Program-made: the position numbers and the translations under genes
Shown here: piece after piece, positions 26,658 through 34,514 of the stretch
How positions within the stretch are numbered: the first letter of the stretch is position 1
How the letters are laid out: each line of letters begins with the position of its first letter
Source: Verrucomicrobiaceae bacterium
Lineage (GTDB): Bacteria > Verrucomicrobiota > Verrucomicrobiia > Chthoniobacterales > Terrimicrobiaceae
Length of the DNA: 34,514 bases
Direction: 5' to 3'
Assembly (NCBI GenBank): GCA_007280915.1
Contig: QYQL01000158.1
Location: 1-34,514, forward strand
The notes under the pieces: generated by a model
Databases searched by the model: none
Told to the model about the DNA's origin: nothing
The model's input: only the letters and a program-made list of their open reading frames with translations

Positions 26658-27722
26658 ATGAAAAAACTCAAACAAAACCGAGTGCGCCTCGCGGTGATCG
26701 GAACCGGCGGCATGGCACAGTGGCATGCGGAGAAATTCAAGATCCTTCCGGGTTGTGAGCTTGTGGCCGCCTGCGATGTGGATCTGTCGCGCGCGCGGGA
26801 ATTCGGCGGAAAGCACGGGGTCCCGGCCGCTTTCGGTGACACGGCTGCCCTGCTTGCCGAAGCGAATTTAGACGCAGTTACGATCGTCACCCCGGATGCT
26901 TCCCACACACAGCTTTCTCTCCAATGCCTTGAGGCGGGAAAACATGTGCTCTGTGAGAAGCCTCTCGCGCTGAACCATGCGGATGCCCGAAAAATGGTGG
27001 AAGCGGCGGAGAAGACCGGTCTCGTCAATATGGTGAATTTTTCATATCGCGACTGGCCGTGCATCCAGGCGGCCGCCGCGGCTGTCCGGCGCGGGGAGAT
27101 CGGCGAACTGCGCCATGTGGAAGCCAGCTATCTTCAGGCATGGCTCCCGTCAAAGATCTGGGGCGACTGGCGGACGAAGGATTCCCATCTCTGGAGGCTC
27201 TCGACGAAGCATGGGAGCAAGGGAGTGCTCGGGGACGTCGGCGTGCACATTGTGGACTACGCGACATTTCCCTGCGGGCCGTTGAAGGAAGTTTTCTGCA
27301 GCATGAAGGCATTCCCGAAAGCTCCCGGCAACCGGGTTGGGGAATACGAGCTGGATGCCAACGATTCAGCCGTCCTCAACGTGGAATTTTCCAACGGCGC
27401 CCTCGGGACGATCCACACGAGCCGCTGGGTTGGCGGACATGCCAACCGCCTCGCGCTGAAGATCGCCGGAACCAAGGGAACGATCGCCATGGACTCGGAA
27501 ATTTCCACCACTACCTACCGCGTCTGCAATGGCCGGGGCCTCGACAAATGTGAATGGCGGGAGGTCCCGTGCAAGCCGGTTCCCACAAACTACGAGCGCT
27601 TCATCGCGGCCATCCGTTCCGGAAAACCCGGCGAGCCGGACTTCGCCCGCGGCGCGGAAATTCAAAAGGTTCTCGACGCCTGCTTCGAATCGGATGCGGC
27701 GAGGCAGCCGGTCCGGATTTGA
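26658..27722 (+). CDS. Gfo/Idh/MocA family NAD(P)-dependent oxidoreductase
   Basis: This 354-residue protein has an N-terminal Rossmann domain with VIGTGGMA (13-20), the family EKP motif (100-102) and the C-terminal substrate domain with DVGVHIVD (D193, H197), the usual catalytic Asp/His region. Members oxidise or reduce sugars, inositols or sugar acids with NAD(P). An in-frame TTG upstream was rejected in favour of ATG 26658. It follows ThuA by 8 bases in the same operon. Its stop codon directly abuts the stop codon of the convergent vapC. The substrate cannot be told from sequence. Confidence 0.92.
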   Translation: MKKLKQNRVRLAVIGTGGMAQWHAEKFKILPGCELVAACDVDLSRAREFGGKHGVPAAFGDTAALLAEANLDAVTIVTPDASHTQLSLQCLEAGKHVLCEKPLALNHADARKMVEAAEKTGLVNMVNFSYRDWPCIQAAAAAVRRGEIGELRHVEASYLQAWLPSKIWGDWRTKDSHLWRLSTKHGSKGVLGDVGVHIVDYATFPCGPLKEVFCSMKAFPKAPGNRVGEYELDANDSAVLNVEFSNGALGTIHTSRWVGGHANRLALKIAGTKGTIAMDSEISTTTYRVCNGRGLDKCEWREVPCKPVPTNYERFIAAIRSGKPGEPDFARGAEIQKVLDACFESDAARQPVRI

Positions 27723-28118
27723 TCAAATCAGATCCAGGCTTGAGATGACCGAAAGCCCGGGGATTTGGCGGAAGTGGAGATCGAATGTCAGGACGGCGGC
27801 CCCGATCCGCTGCGCGCAGCAGGCGATCACGGCGTCGGACTGCGGGATTTTCAAGCCCGAGCGATCCATCTGCCAGAGCAACTTCTCGACCTCGTTCCAG
27901 ATCACATTGTCTGTCGGCACATAGACCATCACGTCCCAGAATTTCCGCAGGCGGTTCAGGGCGGCTTCCTGGCGGATGCCGCGAGCGACCTCGCAGCGCA
28001 CCACGCCACAAATCGCCAGCTCCCGCCCGAAAGACGCGGTGGTCAAAAATGTCATCGGATCCAGCTTCCGGCGCGCCAGTCCGATCCAGTAGCTGCTGTC
28101 CACGAGAAGCGGCTTCAT
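27723..28118 (-). CDS. vapC: VapC-type toxin (PIN-domain ribonuclease)
   Basis: This 131-residue PIN-domain protein has the acidic residues that bind magnesium: D7 in LLVDSSYW, a Glu in RCEVARG (about 43), an Asp in PQSDAVIACC (about 94) and an Asp in LTFDLHF (about 112). VapC toxins are RNases that cut tRNA or rRNA and are neutralised by VapB. Its start overlaps the vapB stop by 4 bases (ATGA), the standard toxin-antitoxin arrangement. Its stop abuts the stop of the convergent oxidoreductase gene with no spacer. Confidence 0.9.
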   Translation of the reverse strand: MKPLLVDSSYWIGLARRKLDPMTFLTTASFGRELAICGVVRCEVARGIRQEAALNRLRKFWDVMVYVPTDNVIWNEVEKLLWQMDRSGLKIPQSDAVIACCAQRIGAAVLTFDLHFRQIPGLSVISSLDLI

Positions 28119-28369
28119 TTCCGCTTTCCGGCGCGATACAGACCGGCTCCTTCCGCGGCGCGCGCGGCCATGAGGTCGTAGGAGGGATCAAACATCGCGC
28201 CCAACTCCTCCGGGCTCATCCCCATTCCCTCGGCCGCCAGAGTCTGTAGTTTGGTTCTGCGGTCCGCCTCTCTCAGGACGTGCTCGATGGCGCGCGTCTT
28301 GTTCGTCGTGCCCATCGCCGCCATCACCCGCTTCAGCAGCGGGCCGTCCACGTTCAGCGTGATCTTCAT
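28115..28369 (-). CDS. vapB: VapB-type antitoxin
   Basis: This 84-residue protein starts with MKITLNVDGPLLKRVMAAMG and continues TTNKTRAIEHVLREADRR, a ribbon-helix-helix DNA-binding domain of the VapB (DUF2191-like) type. The C-terminal half is the flexible toxin-binding tail. It overlaps vapC by 4 bases. A strong inverted repeat lies 2 bases upstream of its start, fitting autorepression by the VapBC complex. The message would be leaderless or nearly so. Confidence 0.87.
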   Translation of the reverse strand: MKITLNVDGPLLKRVMAAMGTTNKTRAIEHVLREADRRTKLQTLAAEGMGMSPEELGAMFDPSYDLMAARAAEGAGLYRAGKRK

Positions 28370-28371
28370 AA

Positions 28372-28406
28372 TGACAAAGCATGGTCTCTATGCCATACTT
28401 TGTCAA
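28372..28406 (-). promoter_or_regulatory. vapBC operator overlapping its promoter
   Basis: Inverted arms 28372-28384 and 28393-28405 (TGACAAAGNATGG, one mismatch in 13) flank an 8-base spacer. The right arm contains the -35 TTGACA (minus strand, 28401-28406); CATGCT lies 17 bases on (28378-28383). Predicted transcription starts at about 28370-28371, one or two bases before the vapB ATG. Binding of VapBC here would block the promoter. Confidence 0.75.
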
Positions 28407-28438
28407 TATGGGCTTTTGGATGCTGTCGCTGCGGGAGA

Positions 28439-29800
<1,362 letters not shown>

Positions 29801-29803
29801 GGA

Positions 29804-30259
29804 TTATTTGAGCCGGAACAGCGTCTGTCCGAACTGGACCGGTTTTCCATTCTCCGCGCAGATCTCAACGACGGTTCCCGAAACCTCCGCCTTGATCTCG
29901 TTCATCACTTTCATCGCCTCGATGATGCAGACGACCGTCTCTCCGGTGATCTGCTGGCCGACGCTTACAAATGAGGCCGCATCGGGGGAGGGAGAACCGT
30001 AAAACGTCCCGACCATGGGGGATTTAATCTCGATCCCCGCTTCCTCGGGGGCAGGGGAGGCGGAAACAGGTCCAGCCGGGCATGGCTGGGCAACCGGGGC
30101 GGCAATGGCCTGCGCCGGTCCGGAAGTGACAAACTGAACCGGCCGCCCCGCTTCGCCGGTCTTCAGGGTGATTTTAAAGCCTTCCCGTTCCATCTTGAAG
30201 ACGCCGATCCCGTTTTTTTTCATGAGATCGATGAGCGTGCGGATTTCTTTTAGGTCCAT
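29804..30259 (-). CDS. accB: Biotin carboxyl carrier protein of acetyl-CoA carboxylase
   Basis: AccB carries biotin between AccC and the carboxyltransferase. The 151-residue protein has an N-terminal domain starting MDLKEIRTLID, a Pro/Ala-rich linker (about 45-75) and the biotinyl domain with PMVGTFYGSP and EAMKVMNE, where K117 is biotinylated. The ATG at 30259 matches the family start; a frame of nine extra codons upstream does not. No Shine-Dalgarno. Confidence 0.97.
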   Translation of the reverse strand: MDLKEIRTLIDLMKKNGIGVFKMEREGFKITLKTGEAGRPVQFVTSGPAQAIAAPVAQPCPAGPVSASPAPEEAGIEIKSPMVGTFYGSPSPDAASFVSVGQQITGETVVCIIEAMKVMNEIKAEVSGTVVEICAENGKPVQFGQTLFRLK

Positions 30260-30287
30260 GCGTTTGGTGTTTTTGACTGAAGGCAAA

Positions 30288-30317
30288 ATTGTGACATGCG
30301 CGAATCCGCACGGTCAA
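30288..30317 (-). promoter_or_regulatory. Putative accBC promoter
   Basis: On the minus strand TTGACC (30312-30317) and CACAAT (30288-30293) are 18 bases apart. The predicted start leaves a leader of about 20 bases before accB. Confidence 0.5.
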
Positions 30318-30410
30318 GACATTGGATGCGACAATCCTGTGGCGGGGTGAATTCCGGGTGCGGCGCGAAGGCAGTATGTCTCCAAAGCCGAGCTGCGGCA
30401 GGGTTGGGGC

Positions 30411-30767
30411 TTATGCCGGTATCGAGCGCCAGAGCAGGATTACGATTGTTGCCAGGATCAGGCAAAGGACCAGAAATTTGATCCGTGCATTTTGAAGCTC
30501 CCGGGCAGGCAGCGGCTTCCGTTTTCCACTTTGTTTCGCGCTCCTCGGGCCGCGGGCACCATTGAGGGAGATCGCGGGGGCGGAGCTTTCGATCCGGAGC
30601 TTGATACGCTGCTTTTCGCGCGACCGCTGGGCTTCGAGTTTGGCCGGCAGGGTGCGGAGCTGTCTCTCTAGCTCCTGTTCCTTGCGGTGCAGTTCCTCGG
30701 CTTCCCTTTGCAGGCGGCGTTCTTCGGCCGACAGCTTGTTCGAGCGGGCAGGGGAAAAACGGGCCAT
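30411..30767 (-). CDS. Small tail-anchored coiled-coil protein, unknown function (118 aa)
   Basis: The protein has a charged heptad-like helix (about 12-62, rich in Glu, Arg, Gln and Leu), a basic Ser/Lys/Arg-rich linker and one C-terminal membrane span (about 96-114, ending WRSIPA). There is no signal peptide, so the bulk would face the cytoplasm, held by the tail. It starts 3 bases after the stop of a longer protein of the same design, so the two are co-translated and may form a complex. I do not recognise the family. Confidence 0.65.
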   Translation of the reverse strand: MARFSPARSNKLSAEERRLQREAEELHRKEQELERQLRTLPAKLEAQRSREKQRIKLRIESSAPAISLNGARGPRSAKQSGKRKPLPARELQNARIKFLVLCLILATIVILLWRSIPA

Positions 30768-30770
30768 GGT

Positions 30771-31376
30771 TTATTTCGCGGATGAGAGCCAGATCCAAAC
30801 CAGCAGGCCGATCACGCCGAGTGCCTGGAGGGGCAGGGTGAAAGCGAAGCCGCTTTTCAGCCAATAAGAAAATCCGCGCTCCTCATACATCCCGTAATCG
30901 CCGTCGATACTTCCTTGAACGGAGGACTCGACCGGAGATTCCGGGGAAATCTTCGCCTGCGCCTTGCTGTATTCCGCGCGGGCATCTTCGACCGAGCTGA
31001 TCGCCTTGCTGAGTTCGCGGGGGAGCTCGCCGCCGCTCCAGGACTTTGAATTGATCGACTCCAGATGCCGCAGATGCTGGGTGAACGAGTTGTAAATCGA
31101 GTGGAGTTGCTCCAGGCGCTTCTGTGTCTCCTCGACCTCCCGCTGCACGACAACCAGCGAGCGGGTGAGTTTGTCCAGCATTTCGGCCCGGCCGCTGTCG
31201 AGCTCATCCTGTCGGCGCTTCAACTCCTCAAGCCGATGCTTCTCCCGCTCGATTTCCTCCTGCTTCTGTTTCAGGCTCTCCAGTTCCGCGCGGACCTGCT
31301 GGACTTTGTCTCCCAGCTCTCCGGAGGAATCGTCTTCGAGGTCGAGATACTCGTCTTTGTTGTAGTCGGCAGGCAT
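30771..31376 (-). CDS. Tail-anchored coiled-coil protein, unknown function (201 aa)
   Basis: The N-terminus is acidic (DLEDDSSGELGD), followed by a long predicted coiled coil (about 20-108: repeated Glu/Lys/Arg/Leu heptads such as EEIEREKHRLEELKRR), a second helical part and one membrane span at the very C-terminus (about 176-197). No signal peptide. The start at 31376 is preferred over TTG/ATG codons slightly upstream because MPADYNKDEY begins a well-formed acidic N-terminus. It is the first gene of a two-gene unit with the 118-residue protein. Function unknown; a membrane-tethered scaffold is a guess. Confidence 0.7.
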   Translation of the reverse strand: MPADYNKDEYLDLEDDSSGELGDKVQQVRAELESLKQKQEEIEREKHRLEELKRRQDELDSGRAEMLDKLTRSLVVVQREVEETQKRLEQLHSIYNSFTQHLRHLESINSKSWSGGELPRELSKAISSVEDARAEYSKAQAKISPESPVESSVQGSIDGDYGMYEERGFSYWLKSGFAFTLPLQALGVIGLLVWIWLSSAK

Positions 31377-31516
31377 GTCAAATAATGATTTGCACAAGTT
31401 GTATCTCCGCCTGCGAGGAATTCCAGCGAAAAGCAGTCACGTATCGGTTTGAGTGGATCTTGGCCGCGGCGGAATCGCCTCTTTCCCTTTCACCTCCGTC
31501 GTGCTTGGCTTTGCGC

Positions 31517-32707
31517 ATGTCAGGGGATTTTGTGGTATCGCTTGCTGAATCCGACCCGTCGGAAAAATTCCGGAGGTTGATCGAGGTGGGGCTGGCGCTG
31601 ACGTCGGAGAGTGACCTTTCAACTCTTCTCGGGCGGATTCTGCTTGAGGCCAGAAGGTTCACCTGCGCGGATGCCGGAACACTTTATCTGGTGACCAAGG
31701 ATGGCAGGCTTCAGTTTAGCGTCGTTCAGAACGATTCCCTCGACCATTCGGAAGTGCTCGTGGGCAACGGATCTTCTCCGGTGACCATGGAAATTTCTCC
31801 GACCAGCATCGCCGGCTGCGTCACGGTAACCGGTTCGACTCTGAACATCCCCGATGTCTACGAAATCCCCGGGACCTGCGGGTTCCATTTCGACCGCAGT
31901 TTCGATTTGAAATCCGGCTACCGCTCGCGCTCGATGCTCGTGGTCCCCATGAAAAATCCGAAAGGGAAAATCGTCGGGGTCATCCAGCTGATCAACGCCC
32001 GTTGCCCGGGGTCCGGGAAAGACACGGCATTTTCGTCCGACCAGGAGGAACTCGTGCTTTGCCTGGCTTCGCAGGCGGCCGTGGCTTTGGACAATGCCCG
32101 GCTGACTGGCGACCTCCGCCGCTCCTATGCCGAGGCCATTCATCACCTCGCCAAAGCTGCCGAGTATCGGGACAAGGATACCGGCCGGCATATCGAGAGG
32201 GTTGGCCGTTATGCGGCGGCGATCGCAGGTGCCATGGGCCTCCCGCAGGATTACATTTCCGACCTTTTGCTCGCGGCAACCCTCCATGACATCGGGAAGC
32301 TCTCGATCCCGGATTGCATTCTTCAAAAACCGGGGAAGCTCACCTCTGACGAATACCGCGAGATGAAATGTCACGCCAGCCTTGGGGGCGAGATCCTCGC
32401 TGGAAGTGAAAATCCGGTTCTCCGCCTTGCCTCGGAGATAGCCCTTTCCCACCATGAGCACTGGGATGGATCCGGCTATCCCCACGGACTGAAAGGCGAT
32501 GAGATCCCGGTCTCCGGGCAGATCTGTGCGGTTGCGGATGTCTTCGATGCCCTCTGTTCGGCCAGGTGCTACAAGAGCGCATTCGGAATGCAGGAATCCT
32601 GCGAGATCCTGAAGCAGGAAAGCGGCCGCCATTTTTCTCCCGCCGTGGTGGATGTGTTTTTCCGGATCAAGGACCGGATCTCGGAAATCCGCGAAGAGTT
32701 CGCCTGA
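31517..32707 (+). CDS. GAF plus HD-GYP cyclic-di-GMP phosphodiesterase
   Basis: This 396-residue cytoplasmic protein has a GAF sensor domain (about 15-195, with AGTLYL and the GVIQLINA strand) followed by an HD-GYP domain. The latter has HDIGK (257-261), HHEHWDGSGYP (GYP at 320-322) and ADVFDAL, all metal and substrate signatures intact, so it should hydrolyse cyclic di-GMP under control of a GAF ligand. The ATG at 31517 (MSGDFVV) is chosen; the frame is open for 44 codons upstream but that part looks unrelated. It is divergent from the coiled-coil pair. A link with the exopolysaccharide genes 10 kb away is possible but not shown. Confidence 0.92.
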   Translation: MSGDFVVSLAESDPSEKFRRLIEVGLALTSESDLSTLLGRILLEARRFTCADAGTLYLVTKDGRLQFSVVQNDSLDHSEVLVGNGSSPVTMEISPTSIAGCVTVTGSTLNIPDVYEIPGTCGFHFDRSFDLKSGYRSRSMLVVPMKNPKGKIVGVIQLINARCPGSGKDTAFSSDQEELVLCLASQAAVALDNARLTGDLRRSYAEAIHHLAKAAEYRDKDTGRHIERVGRYAAAIAGAMGLPQDYISDLLLAATLHDIGKLSIPDCILQKPGKLTSDEYREMKCHASLGGEILAGSENPVLRLASEIALSHHEHWDGSGYPHGLKGDEIPVSGQICAVADVFDALCSARCYKSAFGMQESCEILKQESGRHFSPAVVDVFFRIKDRISEIREEFA

Positions 32708-32822
32708 GAATTCCGAAAGCAAACCCGCGACCGCCGTCGCGATATCGTTTCTCAGGGAAAAATTTTTGCGAGGTGAAAGAGAGTGTTCTTCGTCAACGCC
32801 CGCCTGCGGGTCATCATGCTGG

Positions 32823-32840
32823 TGTTACAAATCTGTTACA
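32823..32840 (+). promoter_or_regulatory. Pho-box-like PhoB-type operator before the PiT gene
   Basis: Two exact 7-base direct repeats TGTTACA (32823-32829 and 32834-32840) are separated by 4 bases (AATC), giving the 11-base period of the E. coli Pho box; I count 15 of 19 positions matching the textbook CTGTCATA(A/T)A(T/A)CTGTCA(C/T) pattern extended by one A. An AT-rich GAATAA (32852-32857) about 11 bases downstream could serve as -10. Binding here would place phosphate-starvation control on the transporter gene that follows. Confidence 0.65.
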
Positions 32841-32890
32841 ATAAGCAACTTGAATAAATGGTTTTGCCCTGCTTTCATGCCCCCCCTGTC

Positions 32891-34387
32891 ATGTTCTTCC
32901 TTGCGGCCAGTGTTTCCGATCCCACCCTGCTCACCTACGTCTTCCTGGTTCTCGCCATCCTGCTGGCTCTGAGTTTTGAATTTGTCAACGGGTTCCACGA
33001 CACGGCCAACGCGGTCGCCACGGTCATTTATACGAATACCCTCAAGGCGACTCCGGCGGTGGTATGGTCCGGCATCTGGAACCTCATCGGGGTCCTGACC
33101 TCCTCCGGCCTGGTGGCTTTTGGAATCGTCGCGCTGCTCCCCGTTGAACTGGTGCTGAACATCAGCTCTGCCTCAGGGTTTGCGATGGTGTTTTCGCTGC
33201 TGATCTCGGCGATCCTCTGGAACCTCGGCACATGGTATCTCGGCCTTCCGGCGTCGAGCTCCCACACGCTCATCGGTTCGATCCTGGGAGTCGGGCTCGC
33301 CAATTCGCTGATGGGGCCCACCCACTCGATCACTGATGGTGTCAACTGGGCGAAGGCGCAGGACGTGGGGCTCGGCCTCCTGATTTCTCCGGTGGTCGGG
33401 TTTTGTGTCGCAGCTCTTCTTCTGTTGCTTTGCAAGGTTCTCGTGAAGAATCCCGCACTCTATAAAGCGCCCGAGGGAAAAACTCCGCCCCCGCTGTGGA
33501 TCAGGGGAATCCTGATGATCACATGCACCGGCGTCAGTTTTGCTCACGGCTCCAACGACGGACAAAAAGGCATGGGACTCATTGTGCTGATCCTCGTCGG
33601 CATTCTGCCCGGAACCTACGCCCTGAAAATGTCCGCCGACCACTCCACCGTCTCCGATACTGCAGTCTCCGCGAAAGCACTCGGATCCGTATTTCAAAAA
33701 TCCACGGCCGGGCTCGTTCTCGACGGCCAGGATTCCAACGACGCCCTCACCGACTACATCAAGACCTCTGGAGTGTTGTCGGCAAAGGTCTACGCCGGCC
33801 TCACCGACAAATGCGGCGACCTCTTCCGCAGGCTCGAAACGTCCGACACTTTCCAAGAACTCCCCGCCGACGAACGCGGGGCCGTTCGCACCGACCTGTA
33901 TCTCATCTCGAAAACCATCGCGAAAATGGAGAAGACCGGGGCGATTTCTGACCCGGCGGAGATGGCCATGGCGGCCGGATTGAAGAAAAAGGGAGAAGGC
34001 CTCACCAACTTCATTCCTGACTGGGTGAAATACGCGGTCGCACTAGCACTCGGTCTCGGCACCATGATCGGTTACAAGCGGATCGTCGTGACGGTCGGGG
34101 AAAAAATCGGCAAAGACCACCTCACATACGCACAGGGAGCCTCGGCCGAACTCGTCGCCATGTCCACGATCATGGTCGCCGATCACTTCGGACTCCCTGT
34201 CAGCACGACTCATGTCCTCTCCTCGGGCATCGCCGGCACCATGGCCGCCAACAAATCCGGCCTCCAGATGGGCACGCTTCGAAATATCCTCATGGCATGG
34301 GTCCTGACCCTCCCGGTCTGCATCTTTCTCGGCGCTCTGCTCTTCGCATTCGCTCTGAACCTGATTGCCCTCCTCGGATTCAAATAA
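32891..34387 (+). CDS. pit: PiT-family inorganic phosphate transporter
   Basis: PiT proteins import phosphate (with H+ or metal-phosphate) across the inner membrane. The 498-residue protein has about 10-12 hydrophobic segments and the two family repeats: FVNGFHDTANAVATVI near the N-terminus and VSFAHGSNDGQKGMG in the middle, plus the second-half signature LPVSTTHVLSS. A large cytoplasmic loop with helical content lies at about 260-370. An ATG at 32858 is in frame and would add 11 residues, but it lies only a few bases after the presumed -10, so the ATG at 32891 is preferred. No Shine-Dalgarno. No phoU or pst gene is adjacent. Confidence 0.9.
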   Translation: MFFLAASVSDPTLLTYVFLVLAILLALSFEFVNGFHDTANAVATVIYTNTLKATPAVVWSGIWNLIGVLTSSGLVAFGIVALLPVELVLNISSASGFAMVFSLLISAILWNLGTWYLGLPASSSHTLIGSILGVGLANSLMGPTHSITDGVNWAKAQDVGLGLLISPVVGFCVAALLLLLCKVLVKNPALYKAPEGKTPPPLWIRGILMITCTGVSFAHGSNDGQKGMGLIVLILVGILPGTYALKMSADHSTVSDTAVSAKALGSVFQKSTAGLVLDGQDSNDALTDYIKTSGVLSAKVYAGLTDKCGDLFRRLETSDTFQELPADERGAVRTDLYLISKTIAKMEKTGAISDPAEMAMAAGLKKKGEGLTNFIPDWVKYAVALALGLGTMIGYKRIVVTVGEKIGKDHLTYAQGASAELVAMSTIMVADHFGLPVSTTHVLSSGIAGTMAANKSGLQMGTLRNILMAWVLTLPVCIFLGALLFAFALNLIALLGFK

Positions 34388-34448
34388 TCCGATCCGCCCT
34401 CCCGGAGCCATTGCCCGATCCACGCGCGGAAAATCGGTCGTTTTTCCC

Positions 34449-34477
34449 TTGCACCCGGCGCCACTTTACCCCATGTT
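34449..34477 (+). promoter_or_regulatory. Putative promoter of the terminal tRNA
   Basis: TTGCAC (34449-34454) and CATGTT (34472-34477) are 17 bases apart, with the mature tRNA beginning 15 bases later. The -10 is weak. Confidence 0.4.
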
Positions 34478-34491
34478 CCTACCCCCGCCAC

Positions 34492-34514
34492 GACCCTATC
34501 GTCCAGCGGTTAGG
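34492..34514 (+). tRNA. 5' part of a tRNA, probably tRNA-Glu (cut by window end)
   Basis: The sequence shows acceptor GACCCTA, spacer TC and the D-arm start GTCC with the loop AGCGGTTAGG, the typical opening of bacterial tRNA-Glu. The anticodon lies beyond the window, so identity rests on this 5' third. Confidence 0.75.

Noticed and set aside
32726-32741. Perfect 6-base hairpin after the HD-GYP gene
   Set aside because: Too short, and the following sequence has only three consecutive Ts, so it is not a convincing terminator.

Overview
The window is about 34.5 kb of GC-rich bacterial chromosome, densely coded on both strands. It has no phage genes, complete insertion sequences or CRISPR arrays. 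The gene content (two tandem GH127 enzymes, an AURKAIP1/COX24-like mini ribosomal protein, EF-P with a TPGNLRAF tip loop, tRNA genes tucked in front of tuf, secE and rpsT) and the scarcity of Shine-Dalgarno sequences suggest a member of the PVC group, most likely Verrucomicrobiota. That placement is inference from gene style, not from a database match.

Region 1 (1-6715, minus strand) is an L-arabinofuranoside utilisation locus: a consensus-like promoter, the remnant of a GntR/UTRA regulator, an MFS sugar porter and two secreted GH127-type enzymes. A REP/MITE-like palindrome (6749-6882) sits at the broken end of the regulator. Region 2 (6956-8832) holds hisG, a 34-residue COX24/mS38-like ribosomal protein and a strong terminator on the plus strand, then a convergent PPK2 polyphosphate kinase. 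Region 3 (9031-11411) is tRNA-Thr, tuf, tRNA-Trp, secE, nusG, which stops without the rplK-rplA genes that normally follow. Region 4 (11461-17076) has a secreted repeat-type protein and PEP carboxylase on the minus strand, and divergently EF-P, an M50-like membrane protease, tRNA-Met and rpsT.

Region 5 (17141-21529, minus) is the most unusual part: a GH26-type hydrolase overlapping by 4 bases the end of a 1098-residue protein that combines a membrane anchor, a GH18-like domain, a NodB polysaccharide deacetylase and a processive GT2 synthase. It looks like a compact exopolysaccharide synthesis, deacetylation and trimming machine, with its own sigma70-type promoter and a stable hairpin just before the start codon. 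Region 6 (21630-27722) has aconitase A, an orphan branched-chain-amino-acid-type binding lipoprotein, and a divergent ThuA plus Gfo/Idh/MocA pair. Region 7 (27723-31376, minus) has a VapBC toxin-antitoxin pair with a clear operator, accB-accC, and two small tail-anchored coiled-coil proteins. Region 8 (31517-34514, plus) has a GAF plus HD-GYP c-di-GMP phosphodiesterase, a PiT phosphate transporter preceded by a Pho-box-like direct repeat, and the 5' end of a tRNA-Glu cut by the window edge.

The best candidates for something undescribed are the GH18-NodB-GT2/GH26 module, the Pho-box-like control of a PiT transporter, the EF-P tip that lacks a modifiable Lys or Arg at the usual position, and the pair of tail-anchored coiled-coil proteins.
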